A stretch of 14,929 nucleotides of DNA from Clostridium_AI sp002297865. GTDB taxonomy: Bacteria > Bacillota > Clostridia > Lachnospirales > Lachnospiraceae. The notes below the pieces were generated by a model. It ran no database searches. It had not been told where the DNA came from and saw only the letters and a program-made list of their open reading frames with translations. Shown piece by piece: positions 6,026 through 13,590 of the stretch (positions are counted from its first letter, which is position 1; the number at the start of each line of letters is the position of its first letter). The position numbers and the translations under genes are program-made. The stretch lies in assembly GCA_937903005.1 (NCBI GenBank), contig CALFNR010000165.1, forward strand, positions 1 through 14,929. Reading direction: 5' to 3'.

Positions 6026-6634
6026 ATGTCTGATAAATATTTTACCGTTAATATTCGGGCATATTTGGATAAAGACGAACCGACATATATCGGAGAGGAA
6101 AGTCTTTACGACTTGCTCTCCGATTTTTCTTGTCCTAAAAACCCCGATGTTGAATACTTTTTATTACATAATGCGATTGAATTTACTAAAAAAGATCAGT
6201 CCATCACTTATCTGGTATTTGATGCCGAAGATGCTTCATTGGTTGGCTATTTTTCCCTTACAGTAAAGCCAATCTCTGTCCGGGCTTCAAACATCAGCAA
6301 AACAATGGCAAAGAAGCTGTCTCGTGTCAGTATTTTGGATGAAGAAACACAATCCTATACCACAGCAGCTTACCTGATTGCACAGTTAGGAAAAAACTAT
6401 TCTCTTCCAAGAGAAAAACGAATCTCTGGAAACATTCTGCTTGGATTTGCACTGGAAACCATATCCAGTCTCAAATATTCTGTAGGCGGCGTTATGGAGT
6501 TTCTTGAATGCGAAGATAATGAATTTCTTCTGAACTTTTATACACAGAATCATTTCAAACCATTTGATACTCGTATTACCGCTTCCCAGAATAATGAGCC
6601 ACTCATTCTGCATCAGCTTTTGAAATTTATCTGA
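6026..6634 (+). CDS. GNAT-fold N-acetyltransferase, toxin-like
   Basis: The 202-aa product fits a GNAT acyl-CoA transferase. It has an N-terminal alpha/beta part, the strand SITYLVFDAEDASLVGYFSLTV (59-80) typical of GNAT beta-3/beta-4, a motif-A-like segment AYLIAQLGKNY to RISGNILLGFALETI (115-146) expected to bind the acetyl-CoA pyrophosphate, and EFLLNFYTQNHFKPF (166-180), the usual C-terminal 'xFYxxxGF' region. The canonical Q/R-x-x-G-x-G/A is not clean: the run is longer and lysine-rich, so the substrate is unclear. It follows the 58-aa gene by one base. Some GNAT toxins in such pairs acetylate charged tRNA; that is a possibility here, not shown. A hairpin terminator follows. Confidence 0.75.
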   Translation: MSDKYFTVNIRAYLDKDEPTYIGEESLYDLLSDFSCPKNPDVEYFLLHNAIEFTKKDQSITYLVFDAEDASLVGYFSLTVKPISVRASNISKTMAKKLSRVSILDEETQSYTTAAYLIAQLGKNYSLPREKRISGNILLGFALETISSLKYSVGGVMEFLECEDNEFLLNFYTQNHFKPFDTRITASQNNEPLILHQLLKFI

Positions 6635-6646
6635 TTGAAAGCACAT

Positions 6647-6706
6647 AAGAAAGCGACAGTCTGATTTACATTTTGTATTTCAGGAAACTGCCGCTTCTTT
6701 TTCTTC
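6647..6706 (+). terminator. Terminator after the GNAT gene
   Basis: An imperfect 14-base stem (6647-6660 with 6687-6700; core GCG.CAGT with ACTG.CGC) encloses a 26-base loop and is followed by TTTTTCTTCTTT. It overlaps the 3' end of the convergent 44-aa gene, so it may act on both strands. Confidence 0.6.
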
Positions 6707-6814
6707 TTTATTCTGTTTTTCTTCCTCCAACTCCCGAAGGACTTCATCGCCGTACTTATCAATCATCCGTACCAGAAAATCAATACACCGCTCAAATTCA
6801 ATATTCTGTTGCAT
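6680..6814 (-). CDS. 44-aa conserved-looking small protein
   Basis: The ATG at 6814 has GGGAGGAG immediately upstream with normal spacing. The product begins MQQNIEFERCIDFLVRMIDKYG, an amphipathic helix, and ends in a highly charged Glu/Lys helix (DEVLRELEEEKQNKEEKEAA). Its layout resembles small accessory proteins of Clostridial integrative elements, but I cannot name a function. It is convergent with the GNAT gene, and its last codons lie inside the terminator stem. Upstream it has the 11-bp iteron array and a TAAAAT -10, the same arrangement as parM. That argues it is a real, regulated gene and part of the element. Confidence 0.6.
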   Translation of the reverse strand: MQQNIEFERCIDFLVRMIDKYGDEVLRELEEEKQNKEEKEAAVS

Positions 6815-6847
6815 AAGCTCCTCCCGTCATTGTTTTGATCTGAGCTT

Positions 6848-6901
6848 ATTTTACAGAACATCCCCTCAAACAGCATTGAATCGAAATTGACTCAAAATTG
6901 A
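6848..6901 (-). promoter_or_regulatory. 11-bp iteron array and promoter of the 44-aa gene
   Basis: On the minus strand three in-phase 11-base units read TCAATTTTGAG (6891-6901), TCAATTTCGAT (6880-6890) and TCAATGCTG (6871-6879). Twenty bases after TCAATG lies TAAAAT (6848-6853), the likely -10. There is no good -35; the last repeat occupies that place, suggesting activator-dependent transcription. Confidence 0.6.
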
Positions 6902-6932
6902 GGAAAACACTGATAAAACATATTCCATTTTC

Positions 6933-6961
6933 TTGAATCGAATGTATGTTCATGGTATGAT
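6933..6961 (+). promoter_or_regulatory. Promoter of the STAND ATPase gene
   Basis: TTGAAT (6933-6938) and TATGAT (6956-6961) are 17 bases apart. The start near 6968 leaves a leader of about 50 bases to the TTG start. It is divergent from the iteron-controlled promoter of the 44-aa gene. Confidence 0.6.
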
Positions 6962-7020
6962 ATCTTTATACAAGAAAACTTATTCACCAGTTATATTTTA
7001 CGGAAAAGAGGAAATGCCTA

Positions 7021-9331
7021 TTGGATCGATGTGATTTTAGTTCTATTATGACAATTTTACGAAGCTACATACGGGAAAACAATCAACTGAATCAGTCTGA
7101 ATTTTTATATGAAGTATTTGACGACTTTCTTTCCAGTCCAGAAGGTGCAGATTTTTTCTTTTGATAATGGACTTGTATGCCGCTGGATGAGCGGACAGGC
7201 AAAAGTCAGTCCAAAACTTATCAACTACTATTCTGCGAAAAGTTCTCAAATGAAGCTTTCAGATACTCTGGAACAAATGATTCTGCCCATGATGTTTGAT
7301 CCGGATAAAGCTTTATCAGATGTATATCTGCTTTTTATACAAGACCCAAGTGTCTCTGATAAAAAGAAAGAACAGCTTTCATCTTTGTATCTTTCAGCGG
7401 ACACGCAGACTCTGTTCCTTTCACAGATCATCTGCTTTGGAATGGAACGTACCTTTGTCAAGCGTGATACAAAGAATCAAAAGCTTCTTGCCGGAGGCTC
7501 TTTGTCTCCTGTTGTTCTTGGCTATATTGCAGACAGTGAAGTTCCAAAACCCTGCCGTCATTTTGTTGGAAGAGACTCTGAAATAGAAGATCTTCATGAA
7601 TGTCTGGAAAACAATTCCAAAGTATTTCTTTATGGCATACCAGGCATTGGAAAAAGTGAATTAGCTAAAGCATATGCCAGAAAGTATAAAAAATACTATA
7701 CCAACATCCTTTATATTGAATACACCGGAGATCTGCACGAGTCTGTTACAGATATGGACTTTACAGATGATATACCAGGTATCAGCGAAGAAAAGCGTTT
7801 TCAGAATCACAACCGCTACCTTCGCTCCCTGAAAGAAGATACTCTGCTCAACATTGACAATTTTAATGTGACTGCCACACAGGACAGTTTTCTTTCTGTT
7901 GTCATGAAATATCATTGCCGAATTTTATTTACAACCAGAAGCAATCTTACTGATTATGCCCTGTTTCCATTAACTGAGATATCGAATTCTTCAGCACTAT
8001 TTGAACTGGTTTCTGCTTTTTATCCAGAAGCATCTGAATGTAAATCTGTTGTGGAGAAAATCATTGATGTCGTACACCGACATACATTTGCGGTTGAACT
8101 GGCTGCCAAACTTCTGAACAATGGAATTCTGTCTCCAATTCAATTATTAAGAAAATTACAGGAAGAAAAAGCAGCATTAGAAAGTGAAGATGACATTCGG
8201 ATTATTAAAGACGGACAGAGTAGCAAAGCAACCTATTATCGTCATATTCACACGCTGTTTTCCCTCTATACACTTCCGGAATTTCAGCAAAATCTGATGT
8301 CGAATATGTGTTTTCTTCCATCCTCTGGTCTGTCGGCAAGAATTTTTGCAAAATGGATGCATCTATCAAATTTGAATGAAATCAATGACCTCATAGAAAC
8401 CGGCTTTATACAGACTAATACACGCCACACTATTTCTCTGCATCCGATGACCCAGGAAATTGCCCTTTCAGATACAAAACCATCTGTAACCAGTTGTCAT
8501 ATACTGCTGGATTCTTTACAGCAAACATGTTTAATACATGGAATTGAAGTTGACTATTATAAGAAACTGTTCCAGACAATAGAAAATATCGTAGAATTAA
8601 TTAAAAAAGATGATTTGCCAAAATATCTGCTTTTTCTGGAAAATGTTTTTCCATATATGGATAACTATAATTACCAGAAAGGTATGAAAGAAATCATTCA
8701 GAAATTGAAAAGTCTTTTGAAGAATAAAGATATTGGCACTGATTCCGATCGGGCATTATTACTGGATTTTCAGGCTACGCTTGAAACCAAACCTGAAAAA
8801 GCAATTAAGCTGGAAAAAGATGCTCTTTCCATAGTTAAAGAAGTTACTGCGAATAATGCTCGTCTTGTTTCCAACCTTCATGCCAATCTTGGAGGACTTT
8901 ACCGCATGAACGGTTATCCAAGTCTTGCAATGGAGCACATGGCAAAAAGTTTCTCCCTGCTCGATCAGTATAATCTGCTTCATATTAATGATAGTATCCC
9001 CAAGATTGCCAATTATGCCATATTACTGACGGAACAGCAAGAACCGGAAAGATGAATAGCAGAATTACAAAAATTATCAAAACTCATCAAAGAATTCAAT
9101 TCTGACAGCTGTCTGGATTATGCTAGAGTACAGGAGACTCTCGGAACCATCTACCTGATGACTGCCGATCTTCCACTGGCTAAAACACATTTCAAAAAAG
9201 CATTAAAAATATACGAAAACATCTGGTCTGACGAGCCGGAAATGATTGAAGCAAAATATCAGGAAATTCAAGAATTGTATCCTCAAGCTGGAATTGCTCT
9301 GGCCCAAAATATATTAAAACATAATAAATAG
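7021..9331 (+). pseudogene. STAND/NB-ARC-type ATPase with TPRs, interrupted by a +1 frameshift and an in-frame TGA
   Basis: Read across its breaks the gene encodes about 769 residues. Translation should begin at TTG 7021, nine bases after AGAGG. The first frame gives a 47-aa N-terminal domain (MDRCDFSSIMTILRSYIREN...) and ends TTT-TGA at 7159-7164. A shift of +1 exactly there continues into FDNGLVCRW and the long frame. That frame stops at TGA 9053-9055, yet the same frame resumes for 91 more codons with a clear TPR (ETLGTIYLMTADLPLAKTHF and KALKIYENI) and ends at TAG 9329. Intact relatives read straight through both points, as I recall the family. Two lesions suggest a decaying gene, although the first sits on a shift-prone sequence. 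Alternatives are sequencing error or programmed frameshifting. Confidence 0.8.
7109..9055 (+). CDS. Longest uninterrupted part of the STAND ATPase (648 codons)
   Basis: The ATG at 7109 has no ribosome site, so this is probably not the true start; a gene caller may nevertheless report it. Residues 1-17 are out-of-frame translation; homologous sequence starts at FDNGLVCRWMSGQA (18-31). A conserved N-terminal helical domain (to about 145) leads into HFVGRDSEIEDL, then the Walker A loop GIPGIGKS (176-183), the Walker B segment LLNIDNF (D250), the RILFTTRSNL sensor strand (271-280) and HTFAVELAAKLL (325-336), which corresponds to the GLPLAL motif of NB-ARC ATPases. A winged-helix-like region and TPR helices (from about 590) follow. 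STAND ATPases of this type act as signal-sensing switches; several are antiphage sensors, but no effector domain is recognisable here. Confidence 0.7.
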   Translation: MKYLTTFFPVQKVQIFSFDNGLVCRWMSGQAKVSPKLINYYSAKSSQMKLSDTLEQMILPMMFDPDKALSDVYLLFIQDPSVSDKKKEQLSSLYLSADTQTLFLSQIICFGMERTFVKRDTKNQKLLAGGSLSPVVLGYIADSEVPKPCRHFVGRDSEIEDLHECLENNSKVFLYGIPGIGKSELAKAYARKYKKYYTNILYIEYTGDLHESVTDMDFTDDIPGISEEKRFQNHNRYLRSLKEDTLLNIDNFNVTATQDSFLSVVMKYHCRILFTTRSNLTDYALFPLTEISNSSALFELVSAFYPEASECKSVVEKIIDVVHRHTFAVELAAKLLNNGILSPIQLLRKLQEEKAALESEDDIRIIKDGQSSKATYYRHIHTLFSLYTLPEFQQNLMSNMCFLPSSGLSARIFAKWMHLSNLNEINDLIETGFIQTNTRHTISLHPMTQEIALSDTKPSVTSCHILLDSLQQTCLIHGIEVDYYKKLFQTIENIVELIKKDDLPKYLLFLENVFPYMDNYNYQKGMKEIIQKLKSLLKNKDIGTDSDRALLLDFQATLETKPEKAIKLEKDALSIVKEVTANNARLVSNLHANLGGLYRMNGYPSLAMEHMAKSFSLLDQYNLLHINDSIPKIANYAILLTEQQEPER

Positions 9332-9343
9332 GCTTTTTACAAG

Positions 9344-9398
9344 AACAGGCGTGAGTTCACTTCTCTTATTGAAAGAAATATTACTCACGCCTGTTTTT
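9344..9398 (+). terminator. Strong hairpin terminator between STAND gene and SDR operon
   Basis: A perfect 13-base stem (9344-9356 with 9383-9395, AACAGGCGTGAGT) encloses a 26-base loop and is followed by a T run on the plus strand. It also lies just after the convergent SDR gene stop (9411) and may end that transcript, though the T tract on the minus strand is poor. Confidence 0.8.
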
Positions 9399-9410
9399 AC
9401 CTAATGTTTT

Positions 9411-10163
9411 TTATGAATTTACCGGTCTTACCACCATTGTATTAAATGCGATCTTTTCTGGCATTTCCATTGCAGTAATAATAGCCAATGCCATCTCTTC
9501 CGGCTGGAGCATTTTTTCCGGATCAGAATACTGTTGCATAGCAGCTGCTCTCATCTGCGGATCTGTAATCGTATATTTCAGATCTGTATCAATCGTTCCC
9601 GGTCCTACATCCGTTACACGAATACCGGTCTGAAGAATTGCCTCCTGCTGGCGAAGTCCTTCGCTGATATTCTTTACTGCGTGTTTCGCCATACTGTACA
9701 CGATAGCATATGGGCTGGCAGTTTCATATGCTGCAACAGAAGATACATTGATGATATGACCTGTCTTTCTTGCTCTCATGTGAGGAAGAACAGCTCCAAT
9801 ATTATACAAAACGCCTTTAATGTTGATATCGATCAGAGCATCCCACTCATCCGATTTTTCTATATCCAGAAAGCCCGAAGGCATGATTCCTGCATTATTT
9901 ACCAGTACATCAATCTGTCCAAAACTGCTGATTGCAAAATCTGTCAGTTCCATAACCTGCTCTTTCTTGCTGACATCTGTTACTTTATAAACAGCTTCGC
10001 CTCCGGCTGCTTTAATGGTTTCTGCCAGTTCGCTCAGACGTTCCTCACGTCTTGCTGCAAGAACCAGTTTTGCGCCATGTTCTGCCGCCATTTTTGCTAC
10101 TGCCTGTCCGATTCCGCTTGATGCTCCTGTAACTACTACGACTTTACCTGTTAAATTTCCCAT
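9411..10163 (-). CDS. Short-chain dehydrogenase/reductase (SDR), first of three
   Basis: A 250-aa classical SDR oxidoreductase. Visible motifs are the Rossmann TGASSGIG (12-19), an AARREERL basic pair after beta-2 suggesting NADPH preference, NNAG (89-92), the catalytic serine in NVSS (141), and YSMAK (Y156, K160). The PGTIDTDL region follows. The substrate cannot be told; this group resembles serine 3-dehydrogenase/YdfG-like reductases of small hydroxy compounds. GTG at 10172 lies in frame, but it is part of the AAAGGTG ribosome site, so ATG 10163 is preferred. It is the second gene of a two-gene unit, 33 bases after the neighbouring SDR. Confidence 0.9.
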   Translation of the reverse strand: MGNLTGKVVVVTGASSGIGQAVAKMAAEHGAKLVLAARREERLSELAETIKAAGGEAVYKVTDVSKKEQVMELTDFAISSFGQIDVLVNNAGIMPSGFLDIEKSDEWDALIDINIKGVLYNIGAVLPHMRARKTGHIINVSSVAAYETASPYAIVYSMAKHAVKNISEGLRQQEAILQTGIRVTDVGPGTIDTDLKYTITDPQMRAAAMQQYSDPEKMLQPEEMALAIITAMEMPEKIAFNTMVVRPVNS

Positions 10164-10196
10164 GATTTTCACCTTTACCTTTCATTGATATTTTAT

Positions 10197-10994
10197 TTAT
10201 TTTTTAGCTCCATCTGAGATCTGGAGACCGTAAACATAATCCAGCATCATCTTTTTTGGGAACATTGCTGTCATGGATACAAACGGTTTCTGATATACCG
10301 GAAGTCCACTGACTACATTCAGTTCCCCTTTCATCATGCCATTGTAACCATCTTCTGCAACTTTATCCGGTTTTACAGTATGTGCAAATGCCTTTGTATC
10401 AGTCAGTCCTCCTGTTTTTGCAAAACCTGTATCCATTGCTCCAGGCATCAGAGTGGTCACAGTAACGCCCGTTCCCTTTAATTCTCTCCAGAGGGAATTC
10501 GACCAGCTTGTTACATAGGCTTTTGTTGCATAATAAACTGCCTGTAATGGTCCCGGCATAACCGCTGCTGTAGAACTTACATTTAAAACTTTTCCGCTGC
10601 CTTTTTTCACCATATCCGGGAGAAACAGTTTTAGAATTCTTGTTGGTGTCTCAATATTCACTGCAATCATAGAGAGATCCTGTTCCATAGAACGCTCTCT
10701 TGTAAAATCTCCCTGCCCACCAAAACCAGCATTGTTAATCAAAATATCAATCTGCCATCCATTCTTTTTACAGGTATCGTATATCATCTGTGCTGCTTCT
10801 TCCGATTTTGACAGATCCACTGCAATCGTATGTGCTTTCACATGATATTTCTCTACCATTTCCTTTGCCTGTGCATCCAGCTTTGCCTGACTCCTGCCTA
10901 CCAGAACCAGATCCCCGCCCTTTTTCGCATGAATATTGGTAAAGCAGGTTCCCAGTCCACCATAACTTCCTGTAATAAGTGCCATATTTGCCAT
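10197..10994 (-). CDS. Short-chain dehydrogenase/reductase (SDR), second
   Basis: A 265-aa SDR of the 'SDR family NAD(P)-dependent oxidoreductase' type. It has a variant Rossmann motif TGSYGGLG (8-15), VGRSQAKLD after beta-2 (NADPH-like), the LINNAG motif (N87-G90), catalytic S140 in NVSS, and YYATK with Y154 and K158. The C-terminus is longer than in its neighbour and ends in a basic, aromatic MFPKKMMLDYVYG segment that may touch the membrane. ATG 11015 would extend the protein by seven residues, but those codons are the AGGAGG ribosome site (11003-11008), so ATG 10994 is the start. It is the first gene after a promoter with a 45-bp AraC-type box. Confidence 0.9.
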   Translation of the reverse strand: MANMALITGSYGGLGTCFTNIHAKKGGDLVLVGRSQAKLDAQAKEMVEKYHVKAHTIAVDLSKSEEAAQMIYDTCKKNGWQIDILINNAGFGGQGDFTRERSMEQDLSMIAVNIETPTRILKLFLPDMVKKGSGKVLNVSSTAAVMPGPLQAVYYATKAYVTSWSNSLWRELKGTGVTVTTLMPGAMDTGFAKTGGLTDTKAFAHTVKPDKVAEDGYNGMMKGELNVVSGLPVYQKPFVSMTAMFPKKMMLDYVYGLQISDGAKK

Positions 10995-11082
10995 TTTATT
11001 TTCCTCCTGTTGCATTCTTTTTTGTGTAAAACTAATGTCTCTTTATGAGATACTTTTTATTTATCTTTCATTTGATGAAGCT

Positions 11083-11151
11083 ATTATATAATTTCACTTA
11101 TTTCATTTGAATGTCAGTATGCGCCAATTTTTTATGCAATTTGTGCCATCA
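11083..11151 (-). promoter_or_regulatory. AraC-type box and promoter of the two-SDR unit
   Basis: The 45-base box (11107-11151) contains two TGGC-led half-sites 22 bases apart on the minus strand. TATAAT (11083-11088) lies with a 17-base spacer from a poor -35 (TTCAAA) at the edge of the box. This is the layout of a class II activator promoter. The same box occurs at 13615-13659. Confidence 0.7.
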
Positions 11152-11163
11152 GAAAAATATAAA

Positions 11164-11207
11164 AGCAAAAAAAGGAGACTGCCATATACAGTATCTCAAC
11201 AGTCTCC
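11164..11207 (-). terminator. Terminator of the SDR-AraC-flavodoxin unit
   Basis: An 8-base stem GGAGACTG with CAGTCTCC (11174-11181, 11200-11207) is followed on the minus strand by TTTTTTTGCTTTT. It lies shortly after the flavodoxin stop and upstream of the next promoter, separating the two units. Confidence 0.85.
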
Positions 11208-11226
11208 ATCTTTCGTTACCGATTTT

Positions 11227-11706
11227 TTATTTCTTCAAAGAATTTGCCCAGTTTGCTGCTTTCTTTCTATTTTGCGCTACCCCTGTTTTCAGTGGATCAC
11301 AGAAATCAATCTTTCCGATGATATCATTTCCAGAAAGGCAGCCAGCCATTTTATCCAGTGTCTTTCTCGGGTCACCTCCGTGGCTGCAGAACAATGCAAT
11401 CTTTTTCCCTTTCAAGTTCGTCGTCTCAAAAAATGTCCGTACAGGAGGCGTATATGTGTATGACCACACCGGTGTTCCAATCACAATCAGATCATACTCC
11501 TGCGGATTATGAATTAATGACTTTAATGCTGGTTTACTGACACTGACCAGCTGACGAAGCCCCCATGCAACATATCCTGCTCCGCTTGCATTTAGCGATT
11601 TTACCGGCTGTAACTCTTCGATATCTGCATGAAGAGTCTTCGCTATTGCATCTGCAACCACTTTCGTATTTCCACTATAAGAATAATAAATCACAAGTGT
11701 TTTCAT
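11227..11706 (-). CDS. Flavodoxin
   Basis: A 159-aa FMN-binding electron carrier. The N-terminal strand and phosphate loop YYSYSGNTKVVADAIA (7-22, S9-T14 binding FMN phosphate) and the IGTPVWSYTYTPPVRTF loop are typical, and HGGDPRKT forms the third loop. The size fits a short-chain flavodoxin of the NAD(P)H-dependent oxidoreductase-like type common in Clostridia. Its ATG overlaps the TGA of the AraC-family gene by four bases (11703-11706), which implies translational coupling. It may supply electrons for, or be repaired with, the SDRs in the same regulon; that is inference. A strong terminator follows. Confidence 0.93.
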   Translation of the reverse strand: MKTLVIYYSYSGNTKVVADAIAKTLHADIEELQPVKSLNASGAGYVAWGLRQLVSVSKPALKSLIHNPQEYDLIVIGTPVWSYTYTPPVRTFFETTNLKGKKIALFCSHGGDPRKTLDKMAGCLSGNDIIGKIDFCDPLKTGVAQNRKKAANWANSLKK

Positions 11707-12707
11707 ATTGTCCCACTGCTCCTGTCTTTCATTGAAATTTTATACTCTGCAACTCCCTGTCCTGTCCACAGGGAAAAAGCCCGGAAAAAGGAACTGACAT
11801 CCTGATATCCAAGCAGAAATGCAATATCCTCTGATGGAAGTTCTGTATTCTGCAGATAATTTTTTGCCATCAGCTCCCTGGTATGGTTTAACTGTTTCTG
11901 AAATGTGGTACTCTCCTCTGAAAGCTTTCTCTGTAGTGTGCGTTTACTCATTCCCAGTTTTTCAGCTACATCTTCAATCGTACATTGCCCTCCCGGAATC
12001 AGTTCCACCAGTGTACTTCTGACACGTGCTGAAAAAGAATCATCTACTTCCATTTCGCTGAGACGTTTTCGCAATTCCGGCTCAAAGAATTCCCACATGG
12101 TATCATTCCTTGTAATAAATGGAATTTCTGCATCAATATTCGAAAAGAAAATACCATCTTCGTTTCCTGCCTCTGCCTTACATCCCATAAATTCCTCATA
12201 GATTGGTTCAACGAACGGATGTCGGACCGTTACTTTCACTGGAACAATCTGCTTTTTTGTTGCTTTTCGGATTAGATTCAACATAAGAACCATTTCAATT
12301 CCCACAATAATCCGTGGTAATTCGTCTCCAGTTTCCGATGTAGTCATTACCACACCAATGCTTTCATTTCTTTCCATTACCTGAAAAGCAACTGCTCCTG
12401 CCAGTGCCTTATATCTCGCCAGTCTTTTCATACAGTGTGCAGCATCCTGACTGCAATATGCCGCAAATATCGGTGGATTGATAATCTCTATCTGTTCTAC
12501 AGTTGCAAGTCGGATGGGGAGATCTGTCCCTTTTACAGACTCTCCGATACTTTCCATAAAGCGAAGATATTCCTCTGTTGTCAGACCAGCATCTTTTCTG
12601 GAAAAAAGATCCTCCGGGAGTTTTGCTCTCCGCATGACTTCTGAAACAGAAATATGTTGTCCTGATAAAAGAGTTGCATAATTTTTATCCAATGGAAATC
12701 GTTTCAT
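11703..12707 (-). CDS. AraC-family transcriptional regulator
   Basis: A 334-aa regulator. The C-terminal 90 residues carry the two AraC helix-turn-helix units: TIEDVAEKLGMSKRTLQRKL (243-262) and SEDIAFLLGYQDVSSFFRAF (292-311), the second with the diagnostic GY.D.SSF..AF pattern. Residues about 15-205 match the long N-terminal ligand domain (Arabinose_bd type) seen in OruR/ArgR-like members rather than the sugar-cupin type. The ATG at 12707 has only a weak AGGT ribosome site. It lies 20 bases after the SDR gene and overlaps flavodoxin. It is the obvious candidate to bind the 45-bp boxes at 11107 and 13615, hence to control itself and both units. Confidence 0.92.
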   Translation of the reverse strand: MKRFPLDKNYATLLSGQHISVSEVMRRAKLPEDLFSRKDAGLTTEEYLRFMESIGESVKGTDLPIRLATVEQIEIINPPIFAAYCSQDAAHCMKRLARYKALAGAVAFQVMERNESIGVVMTTSETGDELPRIIVGIEMVLMLNLIRKATKKQIVPVKVTVRHPFVEPIYEEFMGCKAEAGNEDGIFFSNIDAEIPFITRNDTMWEFFEPELRKRLSEMEVDDSFSARVRSTLVELIPGGQCTIEDVAEKLGMSKRTLQRKLSEESTTFQKQLNHTRELMAKNYLQNTELPSEDIAFLLGYQDVSSFFRAFSLWTGQGVAEYKISMKDRSSGTI

Positions 12708-12727
12708 ATTCTTACCTGTCTTTCTGT

Positions 12728-13549
12728 TTATTTACCCATACGAACCAGCAAATGGTCATAGTTCCGGTCACCGAGCAGATTTTTCATAACAACCATCGGT
12801 TTTGCCATAAATCCATACAGATATCTGGTTTTAGGTTTTCGTGAAGTCACTGCTTTGATGACCAGATTTGCGATTTCTTCTGGCTGTGAAAGATTATTCC
12901 TGGCGTAATTTTTACGCATCAGATTTACATAGCCATTTGCCAGTTCTTTATATGGTCCATTTCCTGAATATTTTTCAATGTGGCTTGCAGAAATATCTGC
13001 CCACTCTGATTTTACTCCACCTGGCTCAATCAGTACAACATCAATTCCAAATTGTTCTGTCTCCAGACGCAGACAGTCGGAAAATCCTTCTACTGCAAAT
13101 TTACTTGCGTGATACCATCCGCCAAGAGGTGTCCAGATTTTTCCACCCATAGATGAGATATTAACGATTTTTCCATAATAGTTGTGACGCATCTTTGGAA
13201 GTACAAGCTGTATCATTCTTGCCATTCCAAACAAATTGACCTCCATCTGTCTGCGTCCCTCCTCTATAGGAACTTCTTCGATTGTTCCGTATGAACCATA
13301 TCCGGCATTATTAACAAGAATATCTACTGATCCTTCTTTTTTCAGGATTTCATTTACACATTTTGTCATGGAATTATCGTCGGTTACATCCAGATAAACC
13401 GTATAGATTCCCATTTCTTCCAAATCTTTCGTACGTTCCAGCCGTCTTGCTCCAGCATAAACAATATATCCCTTTTTCTTCATTTCAATAGCTGTGAGAC
13501 GTCCAATTCCGGAAGATGCCCCTGTGATCAATGCTGTTTTCTTATTCAT
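12728..13549 (-). CDS. Short-chain dehydrogenase/reductase (SDR), third
   Basis: A 273-aa classical SDR. It shows TGASSGIG (9-16), YAGARRLERTKDL with arginines after beta-2 (NADPH type), VNNAGYGSYG (80-88), catalytic S132/S133 in NISS, and YHASK (Y146, K150). IEPGGVKSEW follows. This subgroup resembles retinol/steroid-dehydrogenase-like oxidoreductases; the substrate is unknown. ATG 13549 has AAGGAGG six bases upstream. It opens the SDR-AraC-flavodoxin unit, directly after the second 45-bp box promoter. The three SDRs are clearly different from one another, so this is not a recent tandem duplication. Confidence 0.92.
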   Translation of the reverse strand: MNKKTALITGASSGIGRLTAIEMKKKGYIVYAGARRLERTKDLEEMGIYTVYLDVTDDNSMTKCVNEILKKEGSVDILVNNAGYGSYGTIEEVPIEEGRRQMEVNLFGMARMIQLVLPKMRHNYYGKIVNISSMGGKIWTPLGGWYHASKFAVEGFSDCLRLETEQFGIDVVLIEPGGVKSEWADISASHIEKYSGNGPYKELANGYVNLMRKNYARNNLSQPEEIANLVIKAVTSRKPKTRYLYGFMAKPMVVMKNLLGDRNYDHLLVRMGK

Positions 13550-13590
13550 GATAAGCCTCCTTGTAACAGTTTTGTTTTTTGACTGAGTTT

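Noticed and set aside
7150..9055. TGA recoding (selenocysteine or Trp) to explain both breaks in the STAND gene
   Set aside because: The first TGA is followed directly by TAA in that frame and needs a frame change. Other genes here end in TGA normally, and no SECIS-like hairpin was evident.
10995..11015. Seven-residue longer start for the second SDR (MQQEENK...)
   Set aside because: Those codons are the AGGAGG ribosome-binding site of ATG 10994.
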